Source: Paratrimastix pyriformis | Lineage: Eukaryota; Preaxostyla; Paratrimastigidae | Length of the DNA stretch: 64,000 nt | Direction of reading: 5' to 3' | Assembly (NCBI GenBank): GCA_027972325.1 | Contig: JAPMOS010000004.1 | Coordinates: forward strand, 744,001-808,000 | Shown here: in pieces, positions 37,665 through 49,313 of the stretch | How the letters are laid out: every line of letters begins with the position of its first letter | Numbering within the stretch: the stretch's first letter is position 1 | Notes under the pieces: model-generated | What the model was told of the DNA's origin: nothing | Seen by the model: only the letters and a program-made list of their open reading frames with translations | The model's database searches: none | Position numbers and translations under genes: made by a program

Positions 37665-39637
37665 TCACTCCTCCTCGTCGGCGCCCAGGTCGTCCGGCTG
37701 TGGGTCGGGGCCCTCGAGAGCCAGGCTGCCAAGCAGCACCCGCATCAGGTTCGCCCGGGTGGGCCGCGAGGTCTGCGGCAGCCGAAGGGCGGGCGGTGGG
37801 GAGGCCGCGCGTGGAGGCGGGGGTGGGTGGGGTTGGGCAGCAGGAGGGGCGCCGGGGTTGGTCGGGTCAGGCGGCTGGGGCGCCTGTTCTTGCTGGGCCG
37901 TGGCTGTGGCTGTGGCTGTGGCCTCCTCCTCGTCTGTGTGGAGGCGCCGGTGGCGGGCCAGCAGATGCTTGTGGGGGAAGGCCTGTCCGCACTTGGGGCA
38001 CACGTGGGGCCGCAGATGCTCGTGGGCGGCGGCGATGTGGGTTCGCAGGTTGGATGCCTGCGAGGAGGCACACCCAAGGGGGGAGGCGACATCTATGGGT
38101 CATGGTGACCCGGGGGGCAAGAGCCGCGGGGGGGGGGGGGGGGGGTATGCCGACCGAGCTGTAGGTCTTCCCGCAGTTGGCGTGGGGGCATGCGAACCGG
38201 CGCCGGTCGGGGTCGTGGACGCGCTTCCAGTGCCGCTGCAGGTGCGACGCCGTCCGGAAGGCCTGCGCGCAGAGGACGAGGGGTTGCCCGCCCCCCGAGT
38301 CAGTCAGGAGGGGGGGCAAAGAACGCAAAACACCCACACCCGGAGGAGGATCGCCCAGGGACGGAGGACCTTGTGGCACTCCTGGCAAACGACCGAAGCA
38401 GGGGCGGGGGTGGCAGTGGCGGGGGCAGGGGGGACATCGGAGAGGGGCGCCGAGGGGTCGGTCGGCTGGATGCCCTCCTCCTCCTCCTCCACCCCGGGGA
38501 TGCCCTCGGATGGCTCATCGGGATCGTCAAAGGCGATCAGGAAGCGGGGGTGCCCCGACGAGGCCGGGGGCACGGGCATGGCCGGAGAAAGGGGCGGGAG
38601 CGTCCCCAGGGGTGCGCCAGATGTGGCCACCTTTCCCTCCGGGGTGATGGTGGTTGCGGGTGTGGGGTTTGGGGTCGGGGCCAGGGCAGGCGAGCGGCCC
38701 ACGCGCGGCCTCTTGCGGGTGGAGTCCTCCTCGGGGGATGGCGCGCCGTGTGGCTGCGGGCCAAGGCGGGGAGGGGTGGCTGGGGCACGGTCGGCAGGAC
38801 GGGGCGGCGAAATGACGGCGGGTGTGGCAGGGTCGAGGACACGATCTGTCGGGGCTGTGACCGTCGCGGTGGCTGTGGCCGGGGCTGTGACCGTCGCAGT
38901 GGCTGTGGCCGGAGCCGGGTCTGGCGGGTGCTGCCGGAGATGAGCTCGGAGCAGGCTCATCTTGGGGAAGACGGCTGTGCAGCCCACGTGCGAACATGCG
39001 TGCTGTTTGGGGTCTGACGAAAATCAGAGGTGGAACCGGGTGGAGGGAGGCCGCAGACTGTCATGGACGTTGTGGATGTGGCGCAGAAGGGTCTCGGCAC
39101 GAGTGCATTTGACCCGACATCCGGGCACAGTGCAATGAAAGCTCCCAGTGTGCTCCACCCGATGAGAGAGCAGTTGCGTTTCCTGCGGAGGAGGAATTCA
39201 GGGAAACCAAGACAGAAGCACAGACAAACTCAAATGTCTTGTGGCAAAATTCGCACTCGAAGGGATGCGGCCGGGTGTGCTGTTTCTCGTGGCGGCGAAG
39301 ATTAGAGACCGTTTTGAAGGACTTCCCACAGCCAGGCTGTTTACAGAGAAAAGCCTTCGCCTCGCTATGCGATAACTGGGCTGGAGATGAAGACCGAACT
39401 GAGAAGGCAGCGTAATATTTCGACCTGGTGCCTTTTTAGATGGTACTCTGTGGTAAATGATTTGTCGCACCCGGGCTCTGGGCACGTGAAAGGACGCTGG
39501 CGGAAAACGGTGCGCCAATGAATGGCGACGAAAATACGAGAACAACAAACCTCTCCTGTGTGAATGCGTTTGTGGACGTCAAGTTTGCCCTGTCGATTGA
39601 AAGAACGCCCACAAGTTTCACATTTGAATTGCGTCAT
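37665..39637 (-). CDS. nine-finger C2H2 zinc-finger protein, TFIIIA-like
   Basis: Nine C2H2 fingers are visible in order: CETCGRSFNRQGKLDVHKRI; CPEPGCDKSFTTEYHLKRH; CKQPGCGKSFKTVSNLRRH; CEFCHKTFEFETQLLSHRVE; CTVPGCRVKCTRAETLLRH; CSHVGCTAVFPKMSLLRAH; CQECHK-AFRTASHLQRHW; CPHANCGKTYSS-ASNLRTH; CPKCGQAFPHKHLLARH. A Pro/Ala/Thr-rich linker of about 190 residues separates fingers 6 and 7. Nine fingers with mixed CX4C/CX2C spacing recall TFIIIA, the 5S rRNA gene factor, whose yeast form also has a long insert late in the array; the identity is a suggestion. Joins through the first six fingers were phase-checked, with donors GTTTGT, GTCGAA, GTCTGT and GTCTGC. The tail is Pro-rich and ends in DDLGADEEE. 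Confidence 0.85.
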
Positions 39638-40187
39638 GCCACTAGAACCAACAGGAGCTACAGATGAGCCACCAAAGCCAGAAAGCCGATCACGGTGGTT
39701 CTTCTGAAGGCCTTCTGATGAGAGAAATCAGGTCACGAGAACAGCACTCGGAACCCGTGAGAGAAGATTGGTGATACGGAGTATAAGTGGCGGGGGGGAG
39801 GGGATGGAGGAAGCCCGCGAGAGGGAATATCCGTCGCGCGAGGCGAACAACATGAAGAGAAAGCCGAAGATCGTCAGAAAGGCCGCACACCCGCAACAGA
39901 GAGACGCCGCCGCACCGCCGGAGTACCGGCACGCCACAATGAAACACAGATACGCACCACATGGCGCCCGGCCCCGACGAGCAGGTCTGCCGGCGTTATA
40001 CACAAAAAAAAGACGAAACAAAAATGATAAAGAAAGAAAAATCAGTCGGGGTGTCTGCCACACCTGAGGTGAGTGAGACACACCAAACAGAGGCGCACGC
40101 AGACACAAACAACAGAACCACAGCGCTGCGCTGCTGCCCACCACCACCACAGCGCTACGATGCGCGTACCCCAAGTCACTCCTCGGC
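39638..40187. other. tandem intergenic gap, zinc-finger and kinase genes
   Basis: AT-richer sequence with A-rich patches near 39840-40060 (+ strand) and ACA/CAG-rich sequence near 40080-40230. It serves as 3' flank of the kinase gene and promoter side of the zinc-finger gene. Short open frames on both strands show no domain. Confidence 0.5.
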
Positions 40188-43100
40188 TCACTCGCTCTGC
40201 GCTGCCACACCACAGCAGCAACAACAACACAGCAGCCAGCGCCTCCAGAAGGCGGCTGCACCTTGGCGGCGGGGCGCCGGGGGGGCCTCGGTGAAGGCCT
40301 CGACGGGGGACCGGGCCTTGCCGCTGGCGGCTGCGGCGGCAAAGGGGGCTGCCTCCCCCCGGGAGCTGCCCGAGCTGGGCTCGTTGGTCTCCTCCTCCTC
40401 GGGCACGGCCGGGGTGTTGTAGATGCGGGAAATCTCCTTGGCCACGGGCGGTCGCGAGCCCAGCTCCTCGAGGTCACTGGCGGCCGTGCTCATGCTGCTG
40501 TCACTGGAACAGTTCTGCAGCTGCATGAGACCCGGCCCGGCGGCGCCCGTGGGAGAGGGCACCAGGGTCGCCACGGCGTCCACCTCGGTGGGGGTGGCCC
40601 GGCCTTCGTGGGGCAGCACCGCCGCCTCGTCGTGGCTTGGCGGGTCCTCCGACGAGGAGCCCCCGAACCCGGTGGCCGAGGAGGGGGGCGAGTCGAGCCG
40701 CGAGCTGCCGCCGTCGCTCGACAGGTAGGGCGGCGGCCCGGCCAGAGACTGGGGCGCCGAGCCCGGGTAGACGGGGGCCTCGGCCTCGCCGCCCGAGGGA
40801 TCGTTGGCGTTGGCGGGATCGCGGTCGCCGCTCCGTGGGGGCGCCGAGCCGGGCTGGATGGACAGCGGGACCCGGTTGGGCGCGAGGGGCCGCCGGTTGG
40901 GGGAGCGGTGCCTGTGGACGCCGCGGATGTGCCGCTGGGCCGTGGGCTCGAGCGAGTGCGGCCGGGGGGGTGACCGCGAGCCCTCGTCGTCCCCCTCGGC
41001 GCCCTCGTCCAGCAGGCCGCGGGGCGGCAGCATCTGGGAGCAGCTGGTCGAGCCGGACTCCTCGAGAATGGGGTCGGCAAGCTCCCCGGCCGACATGAGC
41101 ACCGAGGTGTGGCCGGCCCGGGCCCGGGCCGCGTCGGGGGCGCCCTCGAAGGAGGTGTACGAGTTGGGGCTGGTGGGGGCCGGGCTGACGACGGGCGTCC
41201 CCGAGGAGGGCGAGTCCAGGGCGAAGGAGGAAGGGTCCGGGGGCAGGTCCGCGGGGGCCTCCACGAAGACCCGCCGAGCGCGCCGGTCCGTGGCCGGATC
41301 CAGGCCCAGCAGTAGGGCCGTCTGGGCGTTGGTGGACAGATCTGGGGAAGGGAGGGAGGGGGCAAGCAGAAGATGAGCGAGTGAGGGACAGCGGCAGATG
41401 TGCCGTCAACGAAGGCAAAGCGAGCCGATTGCACGGGGCGGATGGTGATGGACGATGATGACTGGATGATGATGACTGGATGATGATGACTGGATGATGA
41501 TGACTGGATGATGATGGCTGATGCTGATGCTGACGCTAATGCTGATGCTGATGCTGATGCTGATGCTGATGATGACGATGATCGAACGGGACCGTGGGGG
41601 TCGTGGCACTGACCCGATGCGACGGATGCCTCGGAGACGGCGCGCCAGTTGGGGTCGAACCGTGCGAGGGGCACGTTGGGCGAGTCGGGCGGCTCCGAGT
41701 GGGCGCTGACCCCCGAGAAGATCGACGAGCTGTGCGCGTGCAGCAGGACCCCTGTGGGCGGCGTGCGGTGCCGTGACGGGCAGGAAGGGGAGGGGGAGGC
41801 GGGGTGAATGGACGTAGAATGAGGGAGCGGCGGGGAGGTGAAGTGCGCAAGGGCGCGAGTGAGGGCCGAGCTAAGCTGTGGGATGGGGATGGGGATGGGG
41901 ATGGGGATGGGGATGGGGATGGGGATGGGGATGGGGATGGCGGACGGCTGCCGGTGCCGCTGAGGACCCGCTCGGGGGGCGCCTCGTCGCTCATCCGGGT
42001 GTCGTTCAGGCCGGCCGGGGCGGGGGCGTCCTCCTGGGGGGCCTCCAGGCGGTGGGGCGAGACGCATGTGGTGCCGCTCCGTGGGGCCGATGAGGGGGAC
42101 GCCAGGCCCGGCCGGGGGGCGGCCGACGGGCTCAGCCGGTTGCCGGGCGGGCTGGCGGGCGGGCTGGCCACGGGGCTGGCAGCCGGCGGGGTGGTGGGCG
42201 GGGGCCGAGGGAGGCGAGAGGATGGGCGAGAGCGGGTTGGGCGCGGTGTTCAGGTACCCGGGGAGCACCGTCAAAAAGCCGGCCCGCCGTCGGTCGCGGG
42301 TGTGCGAAGGGGCCCCGGCCAGGGGCCGATGGGGCTCGGGCTGGTGCAGGGGCCCCGAGACGGCGGGAGCATCCAGGGGCGAGGAGGGCGGAGCGGCCGG
42401 GGCAGCCGAGGCGGCGGCCATGGGGGAGGAGGAGGAGGGCGAGGAGCAGGAGGACAGGGAGGCGGCGGCCGGGAGGGCGCCGGGCTCGATGGAAAGGGAG
42501 ACCGACTGCAGGGTGGGGGCCGGGCTGATGCTCGAGGCCGCGAAGGAGACCGAGAGGTCGCCCGCCGCGGGGACTTGCAGATGCGTCAAGGCCGCCGTGC
42601 TGCCCGTCAGTGGGGCCGGGGCCGGGGCCAGGGCCAGGGCGGCCAGATACGGGGAAGGAGGGGTGGCCGTGGGAACGGCGGGTGATGCGGGGGTGATCGT
42701 GGAGGAGGAAGAGGATGTGGTGGTGGTGGCGAGGACCGCCAGGGAGCGGGTGCCTGAACCCGGCAGGGCGGGGACGGGCCGGAGGGCCGCGGCGACCGTG
42801 CCGGCGGAGGGCGAGCGGGGCATGAGGGCCGCCTGGGTGAGCGACAGCGAGGCCGACCGGAGGGGCGTCGGGTGGTGCAGCAGGGGCGACCCCGGCATGG
42901 CCGTCAGGGGCGAGGGCAGGGGCGGCGGGGGTGAGCAGATCAGCATGGGCCGGGAGCCCGATGAGGACCGGGTGACCAAGCTGACTGCCGAGGCGGCCTG
43001 CTGGGGGCCGTTCGGCGGGGGCTGGTCGAGTGGGGGCGCCGGTGCCGCCCCGGACGCCGCAGCCTCCTCGGCCTGCAGTGGGCTGGCCCGGGCCGAGCCG

Positions 43101-45980
43101 GCCGGCGAGGGGGTATGACTGCTGGCCGAGCCCGGGGCGGGGCTGCTCTCGGCCCCGGTGGCGCTCAGCGAGCGGGCGCTGCCCGAGTCCGGGAAGAAGG
43201 CCCCGTAGGTGGACCCCATCGAGGCCAGGATCGGCCGGCGGGAGAGCGCCCGGGGCGCCGCCGTCTCGGAGGCCGGTGCGGGGCTGGGCAGGGCCGACTC
43301 GACCACCACGGCCCGGCTCAGCGGAGCCAGCGGGACGGGCAGCATGGGCGAGGCCTGCTGGGTGGCGGGCTGGTCCTGCTGGGGCTGCACCGTGCTGGTG
43401 GCCGCCAGCTGCTGCTCGGACAGGGGCAGGGCGGCGTCCTCCTGGGGGATGACTGCAGACACGGCCGCCCGCCGGCGCGAGGAAAGAAACGGCTCCGAGC
43501 CGCCCGTCGAGAGGAGCAGCGGCCGCGGGGTTCCATCCGCATCGTCCGTCGTGGCCGAGTCTGGGGGGGGGGGGGGGGGGGGGATGAAAGCAACGGAACG
43601 GGAAGAAGTGAGCCGCGTGCCTGTCAGTCACCACGCAGCAACCCACGGGGGGAGGGCGCGCACCGCCGGCCGACCATCGCCCGAGTCCTCGGAGCGGCTG
43701 CCGTGGCGGCCCTCGGGGTGGCTGTCGCGTCGGATGCGGCGCAGCTTGGATGAGACCATGGCCTTGATGCGCACCTGCACCACCCGCCCCACCCACACGA
43801 CACGACACGACACGACATGAGCCCATGGACACGGGGGGAGGGCGGCCTGGCGGACAATGGTGCGCCAGCCGTGGACTTTGTTGATGGCGTTGTCGATGTC
43901 GTGTTGGGTCAGCCGGCTGTCGATCAGCGTCCGGTCGGCCATCTCGGGCAGCGAGGTCAGCCGGGTCAGCCAGGGGTGCACCTGCGTCCCCCCAAACAAG
44001 GCAGCAGCAGCAGCAGCAGGAGATCGATATCGGACCCCATCGGACCGAGGGAGGCGGCGAGGATGTCGATGTCGGCACAGCAAAAGAACGGGCGATGATG
44101 ATCTCGCGGACGTCATCACGGGGGTTGGTGGGAGGTGAAGTGGGCAAGGGGAATATCGGCGTTGGGCAGAGGGGGGGGCATGCAGACCCTGAGCTGGGGG
44201 ATGGTGTACCTGCGGGAGGGGTCCTTCTCGAGCATGCCCAGGAGCAGGTCCTCAAGCAGCGGATCCACCGGGCGCGGGAAGGAGACCCTGCAGCGCACAA
44301 CCGGGGCCAACCGCAAGAGCCCCCCAACCCCAACCAGTGGCCCCCGCCGCACACATGCCCATCCAATCGGCCGATGCGCCCGTTGAAGTCCATCGCACGA
44401 AACCGATGCTGCCCCGGCGCCAGGCGATGGGGTGGGGGGGGTGGGGTGGGGGGGGGGGTGGCGGACGGGTCCTGGCGATGGCCTCGAAGACGGTGGGGAC
44501 GGTGGGCCCCCAGAAGGGCGCGTGGCCGAAGATGTAGCAGTACAGGGTCACCCCCAGCGCGAAGATGTCCACCGGCCGCCCCGCGTAGGCCGCGTTCGGG
44601 TCGGGCGCTGGGCACGGGAGCAACAACCGCATGACACGGTGAAAAGGAGCATTAGCGTGGGTTGGGTGTGGATGTATGGATGGGTGGGTGGGTGGGGGAG
44701 GGCAGAGCACGGGATCGGAAAATCTGGCGTTGGTGGGCCTGCCCGGAGAGCATTGTGTATCATGGTGGTGCTGTCTTGTTGTGCTGTGCGGTGTTGTGGT
44801 GTGGGCGGTGGTAACGGACGGGCGACCACCTCGGGGCCAGGAAGGCGGGCGTGCCCCGGGTCTTGCGCGCCTGATCGTTCTCCCCGTCGAAGATGAACGA
44901 CACCCCGAAGTCGCTGGGCACAGGGGGATGCATGTCATGCAGAGGGGCGGTGAGGGGATGACACCGACCAGGGAGCGCCGCCAAGAGGAGGGGCCGGAGG
45001 AGGGAGGGGGGGGGGGGGGGGAGGGGGGGGGAGGGGAGGGGCAGACCTGATTTTAATGTGCCCCTCAGCGCTGATCAGAAGGTTTTCGGGCCTGTCGGAA
45101 TCCGAGACACCGGAAAGGACGTGAGTGATGAAAGGCTGCATCCGGGCATCAGGGCAGGTGAGGATGGGGGAAGGGGGACGGGAGGGGACGGGACGGGAGG
45201 GGAGGCAGACTTGATATCACGATGGATGATGCGCTGGTGGTGGACTGTCCGTGCGATCAAAAGAGGCTGGGGTAAGCATGAACCGTGACACGTGGAATTA
45301 CAGACGGTACTCGAGCCCTAGGACCGCATCTCGAAAGTATGCCCGGGAGGTATCCTCCGGGAGTGGTGTGCCACCGTCAGTGTCCTTTAAGGAAGCCCCT
45401 CCGCTTAAATATTCCATAACTTGGGTGGGAAACAAGGAAAAAGTGAGCGTCCCCGAACGATTGGAAGGCAGACCCAAAATAACTTTCCGATCGTCCTCGA
45501 TGACCTCGAAAAGTCGGACGACGTTTGGATGGTCGAGCTTTTTCATGATAGCAACCTCACGTCGAACATCTTCCAGTGCATTACTCCTCATATCTCCACC
45601 GACACGCTTTCGTTTCAGGGCGTGCTTGTCCATGATCTTCATTGCGAACAAGTTGTGGTTCGCAGTATCCTCGGCCAATTTGACTTTGCCGTAGGCACCA
45701 CTTCCGATCTTCCTGATAATTTTGTACTGCGGGAAAAAATAAAAATCCCCAAGCGTGCGAAATGCAAACCTGGTTAATCATCTTGGACCCGCCCTCGCGC
45801 GTGACTTCTGCTCGAGCCGTTTCCTTGACGATTGGACACGGGGAATCCGCCTCATCGGCTGTGGGAGAGCCGATCTTCTCGGCAGACTCCGATTTCAGCT
45901 CGGAAAGATCGATGACCGAAACAGGAGAGAATGGAGTGAACCTTGCGGGGCAGCCACAAACGGCAGCCAAATTCAAACAC
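40188..45980 (-). CDS. CaMKK/SAK1-like protein kinase with long Ser/Pro tail and C-terminal Cys6
   Basis: The kinase domain spans about 45.7-43.9 kb: YKIIRKIGSGAYGKV (Gly loop), FAMKIM (Lys), MKKLDHPNVVRLFEVI, IIHRDIK-PENLLISAEGHIK, DFGVSFIFDGE, TRGTPAFLAPE, GRPVDIFALGVTLYCYIFG, LGMLEKDPSRRYTIPQLR, HPWLTRLTSLP. The ALGVTLYC and HPWLT segments plus the insert between Lys and helix C point to the CaMKK/SAK1/LKB1-kinase group, which activates AMPK/SNF1 and related kinases. A very long Ser/Pro/Ala-rich tail (43.5-40.2 kb) follows, ending WRRWLLCCCCCCGVAAQSE, a cysteine string that could be palmitoylated; that is inference. The first exon is unclear: coding is convincing from VIDLSELKSESAEKIGS but no ATG is in frame there. 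Introns hold repeats and G runs. Confidence 0.85.
41447..41575 (+). repeat. GATGATGACTG units and GATGCT array
   Basis: Five TGATGATGACTG-like units followed by about nine GATGCT units, in an intron of the kinase tail. Confidence 0.9.
41879..41940 (+). repeat. GGGGAT hexanucleotide array, about ten copies
   Basis: Perfect array in the kinase gene immediately downstream (sense strand) of the exon ending VLSGTGSR; ATCCCC on the sense strand. Confidence 0.9.
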
Positions 45981-46009
45981 GGCCAAAAACTCCAGCATTC
46001 CCAAATAAA

Positions 46010-47251
46010 TCAGCTCTTGTTTCTCATGAGGAGCCAGAAAATAAGAAGAAAGAAAGAAAGAAAGAGAAAAAGAAAGAGAAACAACGAAATGCGTGCCGTA
46101 TCACATTCACCGTTGGACCGGGTCGACGGGTGGAGGGTCGAGCTGGCGCAACTTGGATCGGAACACCCCAAACATGGTGAAGCAGCCGCACGCGACACCC
46201 TGCGGTCGAGATAAGAGTGTGGAAATGGGATTGTCAACGCACAGACCACGAGGGATCCAACCAGGACATCAGTCCAGTGATGGTGATGGTCGAGAACACG
46301 GGAAATCGTAATGAAGAAAGCAACTAGTGGCGCGGGTAAAGCCACCAGCCAGAGCTTCGCATACGAAACGATAACGTGAACCGCCAGGCGGCAGTCAGGG
46401 GCCGGGTCCGTGGGGAGAACAGAAATAGGGATGACACAGCAAGGACATAGCCGCGAGATGTATCGTGGGACATGGGGGCGCGAAGGCGAAGAGAGGGACG
46501 GAGAAGAAGTCAGAATGGGGATTGGGGGAGTCTGGGAAGGGGGAAGTACTGTCAGTTCGGTTCCCCCGGGGCCAGCGCTTGCTGGGGGAAGTTTGCCCGC
46601 TTCGGCAGCACTGAGGGTTCCATACGCCGCCGCCTCGGGTGTGATTGTGGCACCTCCCGTGGCAGATTCCAGAGAGAATTTTGTCCGATGTGAGCCATGG
46701 AAGGGCCAAAATCGGTGCATTACCAAAAGAACGCAATAGGTAGCGGTAAACCAGGATGTACTGGCATGACCAGAAAAAAACGAGAAGCGGCCTTCCCGAA
46801 CCACTGCGGGGAGACCAGTGCATGGCCAGGCCCGTTCGAGCGAGGGGAAGTCTTTCAAAGAAGTAATGTCAACAGTGGCGTTGGGTGCGCATCGTGCGAT
46901 GAAATCGGGCCGCAAGCGGGAGGCAGTCACCTTTGCGAAGTTTGTGAGCCCGAAATTGAGCGATACACCAAAAACGAAGGCAAGCAGCGCGATGTAAACA
47001 TGTGCCCACGGCCGTCGACTGAAAATGGACGATATGATTATATAGACGCCTGCCATCAACAGGCACACGATTCCCAACCAGATGGTGGGAATAATTTCAG
47101 GGAGAAGTGGACGCCCAATGGCTGGGTCATCCAATCTGAATGTTTGATGAGCTGGCTCAAAGAACACGGGAACGAAGCTGATGAACAGGAAGAGAATTGC
47201 GACGACGATCAACGCGATATGCGCCAGGAATTCCTTTGAACGTCCAAGCAT
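46010..47251 (-). CDS. PAP2-family lipid phosphate phosphatase, membrane protein
   Basis: Start ATG 47251. Several membrane segments (IALIVVAILFLFISFVPVFF, TIWLGIVCLLMAGVYIIISS, VYIALLAFVFGVSLNFGL, later LWLVALPAPLVAFFITIS) carry the three phosphatase motifs: KVTASRLRP (KX6RP), FSGHAS (the PSGH motif with Phe for Pro) and SRVLDHHHHWTD (SRX5HX3D). These enzymes hydrolyse phosphatidate or lysophospholipid phosphates on the outer or luminal membrane face. The stretch of about 65 residues before LAVHVIVSYAK looks like an unspliced in-frame intron or a loop. After VLVGSLVVCALTIPFPHSYL the frame runs on into a Phe/Leu-rich tail encoded by a CTTT repeat that may be untranslated, so the true stop may lie upstream. 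Confidence 0.87.
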   Translation of the reverse strand: MLGRSKEFLAHIALIVVAILFLFISFVPVFFEPAHQTFRLDDPAIGRPLLPEIIPTIWLGIVCLLMAGVYIIISSIFSRRPWAHVYIALLAFVFGVSLNFGLTNFAKVTASRLRPDFIARCAPNATVDITSLKDFPSLERAWPCTGLPAVVREGRFSFFSGHASTSWFTATYCVLLVMHRFWPFHGSHRTKFSLESATGGATITPEAAAYGTLSAAEAGKLPPASAGPGGTELTVLPPSQTPPIPILTSSPSLSSPSRPHVPRYISRLCPCCVIPISVLPTDPAPDCRLAVHVIVSYAKLWLVALPAPLVAFFITISRVLDHHHHWTDVLVGSLVVCALTIPFPHSYLDRRVSRAAASPCLGCSDPSCASSTLHPSTRSNGECDTARISLFLFLFLFLSFFLLIFWLLMRNKS

Positions 47252-47252
47252 G
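47249..47252. promoter_or_regulatory. head-to-head start codons sharing CATG (PAP2 / small gene)
   Basis: The minus ATG of the PAP2 gene is the complement of 47249-47251 and the plus ATG of the 53-residue gene is 47250-47252. Both lie in one CATG palindrome, leaving no spacer. Confidence 0.65.
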
Positions 47253-47451
47253 GCCTCCGGTCGAGGTTCGACTAAAAGTCTATTCGAACGGAGTGTGGAA
47301 ACCGTCCAGAAAACGAGTGGGACCTGTCTTTGATCTCCGTGAACAGTTGCGCACTTTTATTCCAGCTGCTCGCACCCCCGTCCTGTCAAAACGCGAAGCA
47401 GCCCAAATTAATTCTGAGCATAACGTTACAACCACGGCCCGTCTTACATAA
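47250..47451 (+). CDS. two-exon small protein, 53 residues, unknown function
   Basis: Exon 47250-47325 and exon 47366-47451 join in phase across a 40-base intron with donor GTCTTT and acceptor TTCCAG. The product starts MASGRGSTKSLFERSVETVQ and ends SEHNVTTTARLT. It is hydrophilic and Ser/Thr-rich, without signal peptide or membrane segment. The start shares CATG with the PAP2 gene and its TAA (47449-47451) overlaps the stop of the convergent propeller gene (47444-47446). The splice fit supports it, but with no recognised family it could still be chance. Confidence 0.5.
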
Positions 47452-49312
47452 TCACCTCGATCATTTTCGCCACTCCGTTCACAGATTCGACGTAGAAGTG
47501 CTGCTTCACACCGGCAGTGGCCACCAGATAGCGGCGGGGCATGGGAGACTTCGCAGAGGGCCCGGTGAGGGCAAGGTCGAAGACCGAGCCCGTTGTGGTG
47601 ATGGTGTTCGCCAGGGGAACGCCGTCACCCCCGATCGCCTTGAAGAAGCGGATCCGGTCGTTCCGTTGGCCGTCCTCCTTGCCCCAAGTACCCAGGGCAA
47701 TCAGGCGCGCATCGGCCGAGAAGCGCATCCGGCCACAGACGTCCTGCGAACCCGGCCGGGGAATCAGGCGCGTGCAAGAGGGGTGTTGGGGCGGCATGAA
47801 GTCGGAGAAAGCGGATGCGACGGATGGAGAGATGATGGTTGGGATGGCCAACACAAAGACCTGGAAGGAGCTCTCGGCCGGGGTCTTCTTCTCCTGCCAC
47901 TTGGGCTTCTCCTTGTCGGCCTCGTACAGCTGCACGTACGTGTCCCACGCCCCCGCTACGCAGCAGCCGAGCCGCCAGAGAGAAAAAGCGTGTTCAACCA
48001 CCTCAACGACATGCAGACAGCAGGAAGCCACCACCCCCCACAGGCGGAGCAGATGTTGGCAAAACAGGATTTCGAATGTGCACTGCGAACTGTCTTTTTG
48101 TTGTTGTTTTGGTTTTGGTTTTGGTTTTGGTTTTGCTTGTTGCGGACCGTCCTCGGCCGGCTCCCAGCAGACGGCCAAGAGGGGGGCGCCCTGGGTGGCG
48201 AGGGGTGCAAAGACCAGCATCTCGGGGACGCTGTTGGGATAGCGAGGCGAGATCCAGTCCCAGACGTAATCCTATGGAGAGGCGTGTCAGTCACGCGGAG
48301 GGGAGGGGGGTGAAGACAGCGGACCTGGGCGGTGGCGTTCCAGTGGGTCATGAGCAGGACGCTGCGCAGGTGGCGCCGGGCGAGGTACTGCCCGTCGGGG
48401 GACAGGGCCAGGGAGGGGATGTCGTTGTCGGTGGACATGGCACTCCTAGAAGAAGCAACGCAGAGATGAATTGGGGGATCAGGGCGAAGGGCTCAAGACT
48501 GGCAGATCGATCAGCAGGCACAGACCAGCGGGTGGTGAGTTTCTGGGCGGCCAGGTCAAAGTCCAGGACGTACATCCAGAAGCCAAGCTCCAGAGCCACC
48601 ACGTCGCCTGGTCGGGAGAGAGAACCACCGGGGTATTGGGGTGGCCGGGGTGGGGGGGGGGGGGGGGGGGGTGACGGACGGACCGTTCTGGCTGAGGAGG
48701 ACTTGGTTGGGGTCCTCAAAGAGAAGCCCGTCAAAGCACTGGACCAGGGGCTTGGGGGTGGCTGTCTCCGAGGTGAGCGTGAAGAGGTACAAGCATGCTG
48801 TTCGGTTCTCTTGGACCTATGAGGATGGTGGTGAGAAAGGGTGTGGTGGAGGGCCATCCGTCAGACTCGGTCGTCCCCAATCAGAGCGGCCACAACGGGG
48901 CACTTGCAGCCACAGCAACAGGCTGATCCATTGCCGGGTATCCGTAGCCCAGGTTCACCTTCCAGGAGCGAGTCAACGAGCCATTGGCCACCCGGAACTC
49001 GCTGAGGTATGAATGCTGGGTGGAACTCTCGAAGGAGAGCCCATAAATCCGGTCATTCAGGGGGCCATCCGGATTGGGGGAGGAACCCCACCAGCTATTC
49101 TCGTTGGAGTGAGCTTCGAGGGACTCGCCCGTGGTGGCGAAAAACCGGTCGCTCGAGGGATTACGGGCTTCCACACTCATAAATTTCCCAGACGGGTCGA
49201 GTTCGGTCCTCCAGTAGCCAGCCTTATCGCCCGATTTTTCCCAGAGTTGATTGATGATGGGAGCCGCGAGGGTCCCAGAAATGGCCACGAAGAGCAAAAT
49301 TGAACGGAACAT
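47444..49312 (-). CDS. secreted or membrane-lumen beta-propeller-like protein, unknown function
   Basis: Start ATG 49312 gives a signal peptide (MFRSILLFVAISGTLAAP) and then a chain of WD-like strands: GYWRTELDPSGKFMSVEA, DIPSLALSPDGQYLARR, LRSVLLMTHWNATAQ, YVWDWISPRYPNSVPEMLVF, GRMRFSADARLIALGTWG, RYLVATAGVKQHFYVESV. Repeated S.DG/ADA..LA.G patterns suggest a propeller, but I do not recognise a named family. Exons are separated by introns with a G run at 48651-48670 and GGTTTT repeats. A role in secretion or at the cell surface is inferred only from the signal peptide. Its stop overlaps the convergent small gene, and its start shares CATG with the next gene. Confidence 0.78.
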
Positions 49313-49313
49313 G
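49310..49313. promoter_or_regulatory. head-to-head start codons sharing CATG (propeller / mutase-like genes)
   Basis: The minus ATG (complement of 49310-49312) and plus ATG (49311-49313) overlap by two bases. Confidence 0.6.

Noticed and set aside
39690-40180. Hydrophobic minus-strand frame suggesting a membrane protein
   Set aside because: Biased composition between two supported genes; no start, family motif or splice context.
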